From: Planktothrix sp. FACHB-1365
GTDB lineage: Bacteria > Cyanobacteriota > Cyanobacteriia > Cyanobacteriales > Microcoleaceae
Length of the DNA: 37,101 nucleotides
Assembly (NCBI RefSeq): GCF_014697575.1
Contig: NZ_JACJSC010000044.1
Coordinates: forward strand, 1-37,101
Direction of reading: 5' to 3'
The notes below the pieces were generated by a model. It ran no database searches. It was given only the letters and a program-made list of their open reading frames with translations, and had not been told where the DNA came from. Below are positions 25,518-33,912 of the stretch, piece by piece. The position numbers were made by a program, and so were the translations under genes. Numbering within the stretch: the stretch's first letter is position 1; each line of letters starts with the position of its first letter.

Positions 25518-26108
25518 TTACTCCAACGCATCAAAAAGTTGATCTTCAATCAAGGGTAACAAAGGTTCTAACTTTTGAAATTCTTCCGGGGAAAGTTGTT
25601 TATATTCTCCCTGTTCATTGGTTTTAGCTAGAATAAAAAACGGATCGGCAGGGGTATAAATTCCGTATTCTTGCTCTTCGTGATAGAAACTAGCTAACCA
25701 CAGGAGTTCCTCAAATTCTTCTTGGTCAGGTTGAGAAGAATCGAGATCAGCATTAGATTCTCCTTCTTCAGGAAAATCCGGTAATTCTCCTTCTACAGTT
25801 AGGGTAATTCCTGTGCGTTTGAGATCTAAATTGTGTTCTGCTAAAACAGCTTTAGCCGTTTTAAAAATTTTGTTAATTTCTGCTTCTGATTCTACAGGAA
25901 CAGCAGATTCATCATCATCATCCTCGTCATTCCAAGTTAAGATTTCGATGGGCGTGTCCACAGGAAGAAGCAATCCATACTCTTGACCTTCTAACTGAAT
26001 TGAGGATTGCAAGGTGCACACCAGCGATCGCCCCTGATCATCGGTCAGGGTGACGTAGGCTTCCTCAGAACGTCCATTATCGTTGGGAAATTTAGATGGG
26101 AGCATCAT
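25518..26108 (-). CDS. DUF3727/DUF1292-like acidic protein
   Basis: The 196-aa protein is strongly acidic and appears to contain two copies of a small beta module: YVTLTDDQGRSLVCTLQSSI with EGQEYGLLLPVDTPIEIL near the N-terminus, and EEQEYGIYTPADPFFILAK near the C-terminus. A low-complexity acidic linker (EDDDDES, DFPEEGES) lies between them. This matches the cyanobacterial DUF3727 family, whose function is unknown. It sits between ruvX and mltG on the same strand, an order I recall as recurrent in cyanobacteria. Two Met codons open the frame; either could be the start. Confidence 0.75.
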   Translation of the reverse strand: MMLPSKFPNDNGRSEEAYVTLTDDQGRSLVCTLQSSIQLEGQEYGLLLPVDTPIEILTWNDEDDDDESAVPVESEAEINKIFKTAKAVLAEHNLDLKRTGITLTVEGELPDFPEEGESNADLDSSQPDQEEFEELLWLASFYHEEQEYGIYTPADPFFILAKTNEQGEYKQLSPEEFQKLEPLLPLIEDQLFDALE

Positions 26109-26221
26109 TTATACGTTACTATTTTTAGCCGCACTAAACGGCACTGGGGAGGAGTTCCCAAGGGATACGCTCAACCCTTTTCAACACCAGGATATCATCA
26201 AATTGGTTGACTATTAACGCA

Positions 26222-26342
26222 GCACCACCGCCAACCCCCTACTCCCCTTCTCTCCCCACTTCTCCCCTACTCCTCTTCTCTCCCCACTTCTCCCCTTGTC
26301 CCCTTGTCCCCTCATCCCCTTGTCCCCTCATCCCCTTGTCCT
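26222..26342. repeat. C-rich repeat (CCCCTTGTCC / CTCCCCACTT units)
   Basis: CTTCTCTCCCCACTTCTCCCCTACTC occurs in near-tandem form and is followed by several CCCCTTGTCC and CCCCTCATCC units. The last units overlap the 3' end of ruvX, which takes its final codons and stop from them. The same unit, inverted, lies next to proA (1842-1885) and occurs once at 432-447. Confidence 0.75.
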
Positions 26343-26774
26343 CCTCTGGTCTAACCATTGTTGCAAAATCAGGGAGGCGGCTTTGCGATCAATCAGGCTT
26401 TTGTTGCGAGAGGGAGAAATATTTTCTGAAATCATCAGTTGTTCGGCTTGGTAGGATGTTAGCCGTTCATCGATGTACTCTAGGGGTAACTTCAAGGCAT
26501 TCGCTAACCGTTGAGCATAGTTTTGTACCTGTTTGGCTTGAGATCCCAAGGAACCATTCAGATGGTAAGGCAACCCCACCACTAAAACTTGTACCTGTCG
26601 TTGCTGAACAAGTTCTTGAAATTGCTCAATATCTTGAGAAAAAGAACGTCGCAGGATAGTAGTGAGTCCAGTGGCAATTAAGCCTGTGCCGTCACAGCCT
26701 GCGACGCCAATGCGTTTGCGACCAATATCTAATCCCAAAGCGGAAATAAAAGCGGATTTTGTCTGTTGTTCCAT
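26328..26774 (-). CDS. ruvX: RuvX/YqgF family pre-16S rRNA nuclease (Holliday junction resolvase-like)
   Basis: The 148-aa RNase H-like protein has ALGLDIGRKRIGVAGCD (first catalytic Asp at 16), VLVVGLPYHLNGSLGSQAKQ, YIDERLTSYQAE with the catalytic Glu, and LIDRKAASLILQQWL with the last Asp. YqgF homologues process the 5' end of 16S rRNA in E. coli and were earlier called putative Holliday junction resolvases. Its ATG overlaps the stop of the upstream GNAT gene (TAATG at 26772-26776), so translation is probably coupled. The final three codons and stop fall inside the C-rich repeat, which suggests that the original C-terminus was altered by repeat growth. Confidence 0.93.
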   Translation of the reverse strand: MEQQTKSAFISALGLDIGRKRIGVAGCDGTGLIATGLTTILRRSFSQDIEQFQELVQQRQVQVLVVGLPYHLNGSLGSQAKQVQNYAQRLANALKLPLEYIDERLTSYQAEQLMISENISPSRNKSLIDRKAASLILQQWLDQRRTRG

Positions 26775-28006
26775 TATTCACGGGGATCAGACGGTACATC
26801 TGAAGGCTTCTGAGTTAGATTTTTAGGGTCTAATTCTGTCCCTTCTGAGAGTCCATCCCCAGCAGCAGATTTTTGAGTGGCGGACGGATGTTGAATTGTT
26901 GGCCCTAACCAGGACATTCGGGTGGGTACAGGTTTATGGGCGGGTTGCCAACTGGGTAACACATCGGATAATTGCAACCCCTCTAAGGAAGATTTTGATT
27001 CCCGTAATTTATGCCAAACAGAGCGAGACATTAACAAAGTATGTTCTACCCGTTGTGCTCCTATTTTTTCTAAATAAGCTTCTCGTTCGGGTTGATAGTC
27101 GGCGGATGCTAATCTCAGGGACTGGGGGCCAAATTCCTGGGCTAAATGGGCCATCTGGGATAACAGTTCGGGGTAAAGCCAGGTATAGGCAGGATGAACC
27201 GTTAACTCCGCAACGTGCGGCTGACAGCCATCACGGGATAACTGCACTTGGAAATAACCAATGGCTGCTTTACGTTGGGGTTCAAATACATAGCCACTGA
27301 CTTGTTCGCTATGGCTCAACCATTGTTTGATGGCATCCACAACGGCTTGGATAAAGCTGGTTTTAAAATCTAAAATGTGCCGATCAAAGACCTGTCGCAG
27401 CAGGGGAGGCATGGAAACGGTATCAAGCTGATACAGCAGTTGAGCATCCGCATTGCTGACCGGGAGAAGGTTGGGTAAATCAGGTTGAGTGGTGGCTAAG
27501 GTTTGTAGGAGTTCCGGTTCCACAACCCAATAGGTCATGTGAGCTAAGGGTTGAAATCCATTTTGTCGATACAGTGCCATCAAACCGCTATCATTAACAT
27601 TGACTTCTAATAGCCAAGTTCGCGCTTCCCACAACGTTTCAAAGCAATACCGTAATAGTTGTGAGCCAATACTACTTTGATTGTTTAACCGATCTACAAA
27701 GATGCGTTCAATGCGCCAGGTACTGCGACTGGTGTTGAAGGGGGATACTTTAATCATCCCTAATAGTTGACCAAACTGTTCAGCAATATAGGCGTTAAAC
27801 AGATTTTGGCAGGGGTTAGGAAACCAGCTTAAAAATTTGAGCAACCCATACCAACGTCGCAATTGTTCTAACTCCTGGGTTAAGCCTGTATCAGAATTAG
27901 CTTGATCATTGGCTTGGCGATATAGCTGTTCAATGGCTTCTAAATCGCGGTATTGAAATGGGCGAATATTAAATTGATTTTGATTTTGGGATAAAAATAA
28001 ATTCAT
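26774..28006 (-). CDS. GNAT-family N-acetyltransferase
   Basis: The 410-aa protein begins FNIRPFQYRDLEAIEQLYRQ, a typical GNAT opening, and has IERIFVDRLNNQSSIGSQLL (acetyl-CoA loop region) and TWLLEVNVNDSGLMALYRQN with GF, the beta-5/alpha-4 signature. A second part (residues 180-345) has a GNAT-like shape with TVHPAYTWLYPELL and LRLASADYQPEREAYLEKIG. The last 65 residues are Pro/Ser-rich and probably disordered. Substrate unknown. It is coupled to ruvX by a one-base stop/start overlap and separated from the upstream CofE-like gene by a 76-bp gap filled with heptamer repeats. Confidence 0.85.
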   Translation of the reverse strand: MNLFLSQNQNQFNIRPFQYRDLEAIEQLYRQANDQANSDTGLTQELEQLRRWYGLLKFLSWFPNPCQNLFNAYIAEQFGQLLGMIKVSPFNTSRSTWRIERIFVDRLNNQSSIGSQLLRYCFETLWEARTWLLEVNVNDSGLMALYRQNGFQPLAHMTYWVVEPELLQTLATTQPDLPNLLPVSNADAQLLYQLDTVSMPPLLRQVFDRHILDFKTSFIQAVVDAIKQWLSHSEQVSGYVFEPQRKAAIGYFQVQLSRDGCQPHVAELTVHPAYTWLYPELLSQMAHLAQEFGPQSLRLASADYQPEREAYLEKIGAQRVEHTLLMSRSVWHKLRESKSSLEGLQLSDVLPSWQPAHKPVPTRMSWLGPTIQHPSATQKSAAGDGLSEGTELDPKNLTQKPSDVPSDPRE

Positions 28007-28026
28007 GGGTTCAAGTCAGGTAAAGG

Positions 28027-28081
28027 ATCAGTTATCAGTTATCAATAACTGATAACTGATAACTGATAACTGATAACTGAT
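28027..28081. repeat. CAGTTAT heptamer array forming an inverted repeat
   Basis: ATCAGTTATCAGTTAT (28027-28042) is followed, two bases later, by its exact reverse complement (28045-28060), then by about three more AACTGAT units. It fills the gap between the CofE-like gene and the GNAT gene and could fold into a long hairpin in their transcript. The unit is the same as in the arrays beside proA. Confidence 0.85.
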
Positions 28082-28082
28082 T

Positions 28083-29252
28083 TTATAAAGGGCGAATTAG
28101 CACCAGGGGGGTTTGTTCGTCGGCATTTCCGGCAGGATTACTCCTTAAGGCTTTCTGGATCAAAGCCGTAGAAAGACCGGGGCTTGCTGCTAATATTTTA
28201 ACGGCTTTTAAATCGTTGACGTCTACAATTGCTGCCCCTAACCCTGTTTCTTGTTGTAGGGTATTGACTACATTTTGGGGATCATCTGGCCCTAGGACAA
28301 TAAATTGATCATAGGGTGGCAAAGTTCCGGTTACATCGTCAATCAGTCGAGCTTGTTCTCCGGCTAATTGATAAAATACTCCGGGTTTGCCTAAAAGTTT
28401 GGCAAAGGTTCCCACCACAATAGCAAATAATACTCGTGCTGGCCCAACAACATCGACTAAAGTTTGCATTCCACAGGCTGTGGCTAAACTAGAGGTGGGC
28501 ATAAAGAAATAACAAACTCGTTTAGCAACCCATCCCGGTTTAATTTGCGTGGGGTGGAAAAATCGCCCTTGCATTAAGGCGACGGGGGTTTCTCCCAAGG
28601 TAACAATATCCCCCGGTTGAGCATGGGGAAGTACATATTTTTTAATCACCTCAACGGGATGATCAATATGGGTTAATAAATGGGTACGGATGGGGTAAAC
28701 TTCGGCTATCCCTTCTACAACTCGTTTATTGGGGGTCAGGGTCGGGTTTGGATATTTCAGAGGCAGGACAACGTGACGAACTTTGGGGATGCGTCCTTCT
28801 GGCCCGTAGGTAATATAATCGACTTTCACCCAAGCTGATTGTAAGGCACTGAGATCTTGTCCTTCAATTTCGACTAAGACTTTAATCCGGGTGTTTTTTT
28901 TGACTTTAACAATATACCCAAACCAATAGTTATCCTCTCGGCTGGGGGCATCCAGATGGGCAGGGATCACTTTAATGGTGTGTTTAATACCATCTAAACT
29001 CGCTTTAGAGAGCAGGTTAAGTTGAGCCGTGACTTCCGGCAACATAATCTCTAGGTTGGAGGTGAGGTTACGGAATTCCATCTCCCCCCTCAACACATAA
29101 TGGGTGGAGTCGGATAAATCCAGGTTCCACTCTCCTTGAGTTAGTTCTAGTTTATTGCCTGGACGCAGACGATATTGAATTTCTAGGGCTAATGTTCCTA
29201 AACCCAGTAAAACGAATGCGGCTGTTGTTACTAGGCTCAAACCTGCTGCCAT
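28083..29252 (-). CDS. CofE-like (F420-0:gamma-glutamyl ligase family) membrane-anchored protein
   Basis: The 389-aa protein has an N-terminal membrane segment (LVTTAAFVLLGLGTLALEI), a beta-rich region (residues 35-175), and a C-terminal half with YPIRTHLLT, HAQPGDIVTLGETPVALMQG and VVGTFAKLLGKPGVFY, which resembles CofE. CofE adds glutamates to coenzyme F420. Most cyanobacteria are not known to make F420 this way and no other F420 gene is in view, so the real substrate is open. It is transcribed divergently from cruF across a 247-bp gap and lies upstream of the GNAT-ruvX pair. Confidence 0.65.
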   Translation of the reverse strand: MAAGLSLVTTAAFVLLGLGTLALEIQYRLRPGNKLELTQGEWNLDLSDSTHYVLRGEMEFRNLTSNLEIMLPEVTAQLNLLSKASLDGIKHTIKVIPAHLDAPSREDNYWFGYIVKVKKNTRIKVLVEIEGQDLSALQSAWVKVDYITYGPEGRIPKVRHVVLPLKYPNPTLTPNKRVVEGIAEVYPIRTHLLTHIDHPVEVIKKYVLPHAQPGDIVTLGETPVALMQGRFFHPTQIKPGWVAKRVCYFFMPTSSLATACGMQTLVDVVGPARVLFAIVVGTFAKLLGKPGVFYQLAGEQARLIDDVTGTLPPYDQFIVLGPDDPQNVVNTLQQETGLGAAIVDVNDLKAVKILAASPGLSTALIQKALRSNPAGNADEQTPLVLIRPL

Positions 29253-29499
29253 TACACCACTTCCCCTTGTAAATGTCCGATTTGCACTTTCATCCTACCG
29301 CAGCCCGGATCTTCTACAATTGTTAAATTTAATTACAAAAATAACGGCTTACTCCCCTAAACTATTAGCAAGACTTATGCTATCGGGATCTTACGGTCAG
29401 ATTCCATCCGATCTAGCGCCAAAGGGTATATTCTTATTTAAAGATTTGTAAAATTCAGAAGAGCGCTTGGCGTATCTTAATACTTTCTCTAGGAGTCCC

Positions 29500-30417
29500 A
29501 TGAAGCACAAGTCAATTGCAGAAAGATTTTGCCTCACGGCTCACGTTGTGTCAACGCTGTTTGGACTAGCTGGGTTATTGTTTATTCTACCCAACCCTGA
29601 ACTCGTCGCTAATTTACCTCCGATGGGGATGAAATTGTTCTCCTGGGGAATGACAGCAGGAGGCATAACCTATATTGTGTTTGGGGCGGCAACACTGGCT
29701 TTATATGGGTATCGCACGTTAGGGTTAGGAACAACCTTAGCTTTTATGATTCCATCGGTCTTGTTATCCTTATCTAGTGAACTTTTAGGAACCAGTACCG
29801 GATTTCCCTTTGGTCATTATCAATATTTGAGTGGTTTAGGTTATAAAATTGCAGGGTTAGTTCCCTTCACCATTCCGTTATCTTGGTTTTATATGGGGTT
29901 AACCTGCTATTTGTTAGCCCGTGCAGGTTTAAAATTAACAATGGGAGATCGTTGGGGACGTCAATTAGCCGCTTTGGCATTAGGCGCTGTATTACTCACC
30001 GCTTGGGATTTAGTATTAGACCCCGCCATGAGTCAAGCTCCTTTTCCCTTTTGGCAATTTCAAGAAGTCGGTGAATTTTTTGGAATGCCCTATCGAAATT
30101 TAGTCGGTTGGATGGGAACAGGCTTGGTATTTATGAGCGTTGGGGCGTTTTTATGGCGGCGAACTCCCATTGCTTTATCTCGCTCTCAATTAACGGTTCC
30201 TTTAATTGTTTATTTGACTAATTTCTTCTTTGGAGCAGCCATTACCGTTGTTGAATTAGATGCTCGTTTCCTATTTCCAACGGCCTTAAGTATTTTATTT
30301 GGGGTCATTCCTGCTTTTATTTTCTGGTGGAATGCTAAACCCTCTTTAGAGACGATGGAAAGTTTATTACCCAGTGACAATATTAATCCCTCTCCCGTTG
30401 AAGTTGCTGCAAAGTAA
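29500..30417 (+). CDS. cruF: Carotenoid 1',2'-hydratase CruF (gamma-carotene 1'-hydroxylase)
   Basis: CruF hydrates the psi end of gamma-carotene-type intermediates on the way to myxol glycosides. The start is ATG 29500, with AGGAG at 29491-29495; an in-frame TTG at 29467 would add 11 residues without a ribosome site. The 305-aa protein is very hydrophobic, with about seven to eight membrane segments, and includes FPFGHYQYLSGLGYKIAGLV and WDLVLDPAMS, typical of the CruF/CrtC-replacing family. The next gene, 173 bp downstream on the same strand, is cruG, the glycosyltransferase that acts on the hydroxyl made by this branch. Confidence 0.88.
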   Translation: MKHKSIAERFCLTAHVVSTLFGLAGLLFILPNPELVANLPPMGMKLFSWGMTAGGITYIVFGAATLALYGYRTLGLGTTLAFMIPSVLLSLSSELLGTSTGFPFGHYQYLSGLGYKIAGLVPFTIPLSWFYMGLTCYLLARAGLKLTMGDRWGRQLAALALGAVLLTAWDLVLDPAMSQAPFPFWQFQEVGEFFGMPYRNLVGWMGTGLVFMSVGAFLWRRTPIALSRSQLTVPLIVYLTNFFFGAAITVVELDARFLFPTALSILFGVIPAFIFWWNAKPSLETMESLLPSDNINPSPVEVAAK

Positions 30418-30435
30418 CAATTAAGATTTAAGTAG

Positions 30436-30452
30436 GATGGGCTTTGCCCATC
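30436..30452 (+). terminator. Hairpin with T-rich tail after cruF
   Basis: GATGGGC (30436-30442), a TTT loop and GCCCATC (30446-30452) are followed by TTTATTTAT. This looks like a weak intrinsic terminator 18 bp after the cruF stop. It resembles a dispersed cyanobacterial GGGC-TTT-GCCC hairpin, so it might only attenuate read-through into cruG. Confidence 0.5.
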
Positions 30453-30590
30453 TTTATTTATAGCAGGGAGCAGGGAACAGCTTAACTGGGAACAGGGAGG
30501 AAAGTCCTACAACAATCCTATTTGATTTATGTTGAAAATTTCCTTATACTTACAAAAAAACTTTAACTTCACTTCAAACTAATTTTTTTA

Positions 30591-31820
30591 ATGTTGAATC
30601 CAATTTTATTAACAATCGCTAATTTTTCCGAAATTAAGGTCTGGGTTTTATTGTTTTTTTCAATAATATTAATCTTACAAATTCCAGCCACCATTATTAT
30701 CTTATCTCGATTATTTAAAGGAGCGATTCGAGTTCCTCCTTTACAGCCTGAATCTCCTACCTTAGACCTCTTGGGAACGGTTAGTATTGTGGTTCCGACT
30801 TTGAATGAAGCGGCACGAGTAACCCCTTGTTTAGAAGGGTTAACCCGACAAAGTTATGAAGTTCGAGAAATCTTAATTGTTGATAGTCATTCCCAAGATG
30901 GTACTCAGGATATTGTTAAACAATTTGCCGAATCTGATCCAAGATTTAGATTAATTTTAGATGAACCTTTACCGTTAGACTGGGTAGGTCGTCCTTGGGC
31001 ATTAAATACGGGTTTTTTAAACAGTTCTGAAAAAAGTGAATGGATTTTAGGCATTGATGCGGATACTTTACCGCAACCGGGTTTAGTGGCGAGTGTGGTG
31101 AAAACTGCGATCGCAAATCAATATGATTTATTATCTTTATCTTGTAAATTTATTCTCAAATATCCGGGGGAATTGTGGCTACAACCTGCCCTATTAATGA
31201 CATTAGTATATCGGTTTGGTTCACCGGATTTATCGCCCCAAAAACCCGAACGAGTGATGGCAAATGGTCAATGTTTTTTATGTCGTCGTTCGGTATTAGA
31301 AAAAGTGGGAGGATATTCGAGCGCTAAAAATTCCTTTTGTGATGATGTCACCTTAGCTCGAAATATTGCCCAACACGGGTTTAAAGTTGGGTTTTTAGAT
31401 GGGGCTAATGTATTAACGGTTAGGATGTATGATGGCTTAAAAGATACTTGGGAGGGTTGGGGGCGATCGCTCGATCTTAAAGATGCTTGTTCTAAAACTC
31501 AATTGTGGTCAGATTTATTCATTTTATTAGCAGTTCAAGCCTTACCGTTACCTGTATTTTTAATTAATTTATGCTTTGCTTCTACTTTATCCTTACCTGA
31601 AATTTTAAGCTCAACCTTGTTAGGATTAAACGGTTTTTTACTATTTTTGCGGTTAATATTAACGGCTGCTATTTCGTTATCCTATGATTTCAGCCAAGCT
31701 AAACAGCCTTGGGTATTTTGGTTATCTCCCCTCGCTGATACGGTGGCGGTATTAAGATTATGGATATCTGCAACTCAGACCCAAATTCAATGGCGAGGGA
31801 GAACCTATGGAAAGAATTAA
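30591..31820 (+). CDS. cruG: Carotenoid 2'-O-glycosyltransferase CruG (GT2)
   Basis: CruG adds a sugar to the 2'-hydroxyl of myxol-type carotenoids. The 409-aa protein has an N-terminal membrane helix (VLLFFSIILILQIPATIIIL), a GT2 catalytic domain with VSIVVPTLNEAARVTPCLEG, IVDSHSQDGTQDIV, the DAD metal motif in ILGIDADTLPQPG, and FCDDVTLARNIAQHGFKVGF. Two or three C-terminal membrane segments follow. Pairing with cruF is the arrangement known from cyanobacteria. GT2 hopanoid- or ceramide-type glycosyltransferases are the alternative, but the context supports CruG. Confidence 0.87.
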   Translation: MLNPILLTIANFSEIKVWVLLFFSIILILQIPATIIILSRLFKGAIRVPPLQPESPTLDLLGTVSIVVPTLNEAARVTPCLEGLTRQSYEVREILIVDSHSQDGTQDIVKQFAESDPRFRLILDEPLPLDWVGRPWALNTGFLNSSEKSEWILGIDADTLPQPGLVASVVKTAIANQYDLLSLSCKFILKYPGELWLQPALLMTLVYRFGSPDLSPQKPERVMANGQCFLCRRSVLEKVGGYSSAKNSFCDDVTLARNIAQHGFKVGFLDGANVLTVRMYDGLKDTWEGWGRSLDLKDACSKTQLWSDLFILLAVQALPLPVFLINLCFASTLSLPEILSSTLLGLNGFLLFLRLILTAAISLSYDFSQAKQPWVFWLSPLADTVAVLRLWISATQTQIQWRGRTYGKN

Positions 31821-31837
31821 AACCTAAAAATTCATTA

Positions 31838-31860
31838 GGTATTGCTATAATAGAAATACC
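31838..31860 (+). promoter_or_regulatory. Candidate promoter/operator of the Panacea gene
   Basis: A TATAAT box (31846-31851) lies between the inverted hexamers GGTATT (31838-31843) and AATACC (31855-31860), 44 bp upstream of the ATG at 31904. An inverted repeat straddling the -10 box fits autoregulation as in many toxin-antitoxin operons. No good -35 is visible. Confidence 0.4.
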
Positions 31861-31903
31861 GAAAAAATACACTGTTTATTGGTGTAATTAGGAAAAGGCT
31901 GTT

Positions 31904-32446
31904 ATGGAATACCAATTTGATTTTAATATTGAGAAAGGAATAGAGTCTATTCTTTACATTTTGGAGTTATTAGAGAATAAGGTTCAGCCAACTATTCATC
32001 GTGTTTCTAAAGTTTTATATTTTGCAGATAAGGAACATTTAGAAAAATATGGGAGATTTATTTTTGGGGATAGCTATTACGCCATGAAACATGGCCCTGT
32101 ACCCAGTCAGATTTATGATTTACTGAAATTAGTGCGTGGAGATTTGTCTCCTAGCTTTCAGCCTTCGCAAGAAATATCTGAACAGGTTCTCAATGCTTTC
32201 AAGATAGTTGATAAGCATAACATCAAAAAGTTGAGAGAGCCTAAAAAAGATTTTTTGAGTGAGTCTGATCTTGAATGCTTAGAATATTCAGCAACAAAAT
32301 ATGGAAGTTTGTCTTTTGCAGAGCTTACGGAGTTAAGTCATGATCGCGCCTGGGAATCTGCGGATGAGAACGATATAATTAATGTGGAAGATATCATCAA
32401 AACCTTTGATAATTCCGTATGGATTTCTGATCAATTCCAAAATTAA
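31904..32446 (+). CDS. Panacea (DUF4065, SocA-like) antitoxin-domain protein
   Basis: The 180-aa protein contains the Panacea core: IHRVSKVLYFADKEHLEKYG, then SYYAMKHGPVPSQIYDLLK, and a C-terminal ELTELSHDRAWESADEND. Panacea domains act as promiscuous antitoxins that bind and neutralise many unrelated toxins usually encoded next door; SocA, related to them, is a proteolysis adaptor in Caulobacter. Here the toxin would be expected within the same transcript; the only candidate is the 62-aa ORF 49 bp downstream. The gene lies 83 bp after cruG and has its own candidate promoter. The GGAAAAGG stretch before the ATG is a plausible ribosome site. Confidence 0.85.
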   Translation: MEYQFDFNIEKGIESILYILELLENKVQPTIHRVSKVLYFADKEHLEKYGRFIFGDSYYAMKHGPVPSQIYDLLKLVRGDLSPSFQPSQEISEQVLNAFKIVDKHNIKKLREPKKDFLSESDLECLEYSATKYGSLSFAELTELSHDRAWESADENDIINVEDIIKTFDNSVWISDQFQN

Positions 32447-32495
32447 TAACTATATTCAGAAGAGAGATTATTTGCTATGTTGTGAGGCCTAAATT

Positions 32496-32684
32496 ATGGC
32501 GAGTGAGCATAGTTTTCTGAAGTATAATTCTTACGTTGATTGTAGGGAGGCGTTTTCTTTTAATGCTAGTGAGTTGATAAATACAAGGAATTTTTTGAGT
32601 AATGCTGGACAAGCTAAGGTAATTAACGCTGTGGAGTTATGTCCTGTGTTAGAGAAAATACATAAAAACAGAATTTTAAAATAG
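32496..32684 (+). CDS. Small ORF downstream of Panacea: possible toxin or toxin remnant
   Basis: The 62-aa frame starts at ATG 32496, eight bases after GAGG (32484-32487), and follows the antitoxin-like gene by 49 bp on the same strand. It contains FLKYNSYVDCREAFSFNASE and ends in a basic tail (KIHKNRILK). The sequence looks like the C-terminal part of a larger protein: it begins in the middle of what seems a beta strand, and an in-frame TAA lies directly upstream (32490-32492). It may be a toxin cut short by deletion or frameshift, or a genuine small toxin. I do not recognise the family. Confidence 0.5.
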   Translation: MASEHSFLKYNSYVDCREAFSFNASELINTRNFLSNAGQAKVINAVELCPVLEKIHKNRILK

Positions 32685-32826
32685 GGTGATCGTTAACAGA
32701 ATCTTTTAGACAAAAACGGCGATCGCATCAAAATAATATTTTGCCCCATTATAGCGTAGTGCTATAACAGGGCAGAACATCGCTAAATCAGCGCTTGATC
32801 ATAAACCATCAACGGTCAGCCAACCG

Positions 32827-33096
32827 TTAATCTACTCGTTCTAATTGCCAGAGAATTTGATTACCTTCTCGCCGCACTCTGGATACTTCCCAATTGCGCC
32901 ATGACCAGTTATCTCCTCGACTGGTCACAGCACTGGCGTTAATATCCATGAGATCAGCCAGTTCAGAACTACTGATTAAGTAGCCTTTAGTAGCAATTTC
33001 ATCAGCAATATGCAGGGTTTCAATCAAATTGCGAAGTTGGTTAACCCTAACCTCGCGGGGTAGATTGTCTAATGAATCGTTAATTAGGTCAGTCAT
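32827..33096 (-). CDS. Small conserved-looking protein of unknown function
   Basis: The 89-aa protein (start ATG 33096) has a helical first half with a helix-turn-helix-like stretch (GYLISSSELADLMDINASAV) and a C-terminal beta part (WSWRNWEVSRVRREGNQILW). The shape suggests a small DNA-binding protein, but this is a weak inference. It stands alone on the minus strand, with a HIP1 site in the upstream gap of the other side. The preceding stretch 32685-32826 contains no gene. Confidence 0.65.
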   Translation of the reverse strand: MTDLINDSLDNLPREVRVNQLRNLIETLHIADEIATKGYLISSSELADLMDINASAVTSRGDNWSWRNWEVSRVRREGNQILWQLERVD

Positions 33097-33288
33097 GGCA
33101 AGATCTCAGACAGCAAGATTAGAGTCTATCACACAGCATTGTATCGTTCTGCTCAAAATTAGGTTAGTTGCAAGAAAGACAGTTCTGAAAATTAGGAGAG
33201 GAAATCAGCTATTTTTCACCTATCACTTTATTCAACGGGTGATGGTGATTGCATCAGATGAGGAAGCAAAGTTCCATCCAGAGGGGTC

Positions 33289-33912
33289 TTAAACTGTTTC
33301 CTCAATTAATCCAGGCGGGGGAATAATTTCAATCCGTTTTTGGTCTAAATCCACAATTGGAACGATTTCTTTGACAAAGGGAATCAAAACGGTGGGTAGG
33401 AGTTTGGGTTTACGTTTCTTTTTGGTTTTGCGATGAATCTGTTCTGGGAGGGGGTCAGTAACGAGAGTGTCTTGGCTTGGGGTTGGGGAATGTAACTCCA
33501 CTTCCAGTAAATCATTTCCAGCCGAAATCACATCTATGACTTTTCCAATCACTTCCGCTTTTCTTTGGTCGAATACCTCCAAGCCAATTAAATCTAAAAC
33601 ATAAAATTCATCTTCTTCTAAATGGGGACGATCTTGGTCTGTGATCAACAACGGACAACCTTGTAATGCTTCTGCCTGAGTTCGATCTTCAATGCCTTCG
33701 ATTTCAACGACATAAATACCCTTACTGGGCATTAAATAGCCTCCCAAAAACTCCACAGGTTTAGGTTCGGTTTGTCCGGGTGGTAATAACCAGCGCTGAC
33801 CCGGTTCGATAAACCGTTCTGGGAAATCGGAATTGGGATAAACTCGAACTTCCCCTCTTAACCCGTGAGCCGCGACAATCGTGCCGATCTCGATCATTTT
33901 AGATAGTTCCAT
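33289..33912 (-). CDS. rimM: Ribosome maturation factor RimM
   Basis: RimM assists 30S assembly near ribosomal protein S19. The N-terminal domain reads IEIGTIVAAHGLRGEVRVYP; the PRC-barrel starts at DEFYVLDLIGLEVFD and includes ISAGNDLLEVEL; the end LIPFVKEIVPIVDLDQKRIE is typical. A basic insert (RKTKKKRKPK) sits within the C-terminal barrel and appears in several cyanobacterial homologues as I recall. Start choice is uncertain: ATG 33912 gives 207 aa, a TTG at 33930 adds six residues, and ATG 33897 removes five; none has a clear Shine-Dalgarno. The 192-bp stretch between this stop and the small gene at 33096 holds nothing convincing. Confidence 0.93.
   Translation of the reverse strand: MELSKMIEIGTIVAAHGLRGEVRVYPNSDFPERFIEPGQRWLLPPGQTEPKPVEFLGGYLMPSKGIYVVEIEGIEDRTQAEALQGCPLLITDQDRPHLEEDEFYVLDLIGLEVFDQRKAEVIGKVIDVISAGNDLLEVELHSPTPSQDTLVTDPLPEQIHRKTKKKRKPKLLPTVLIPFVKEIVPIVDLDQKRIEIIPPPGLIEETV

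Noticed and set aside
26207-26659. 150-aa plus-strand ORF over ruvX
   Set aside because: It starts in the C-rich repeat and continues as antisense of the conserved ruvX.
33029-33292. 87-aa plus-strand ORF between two minus-strand genes
   Set aside because: It overlaps the small minus-strand gene in antisense and shows no ribosome site or recognisable motif.
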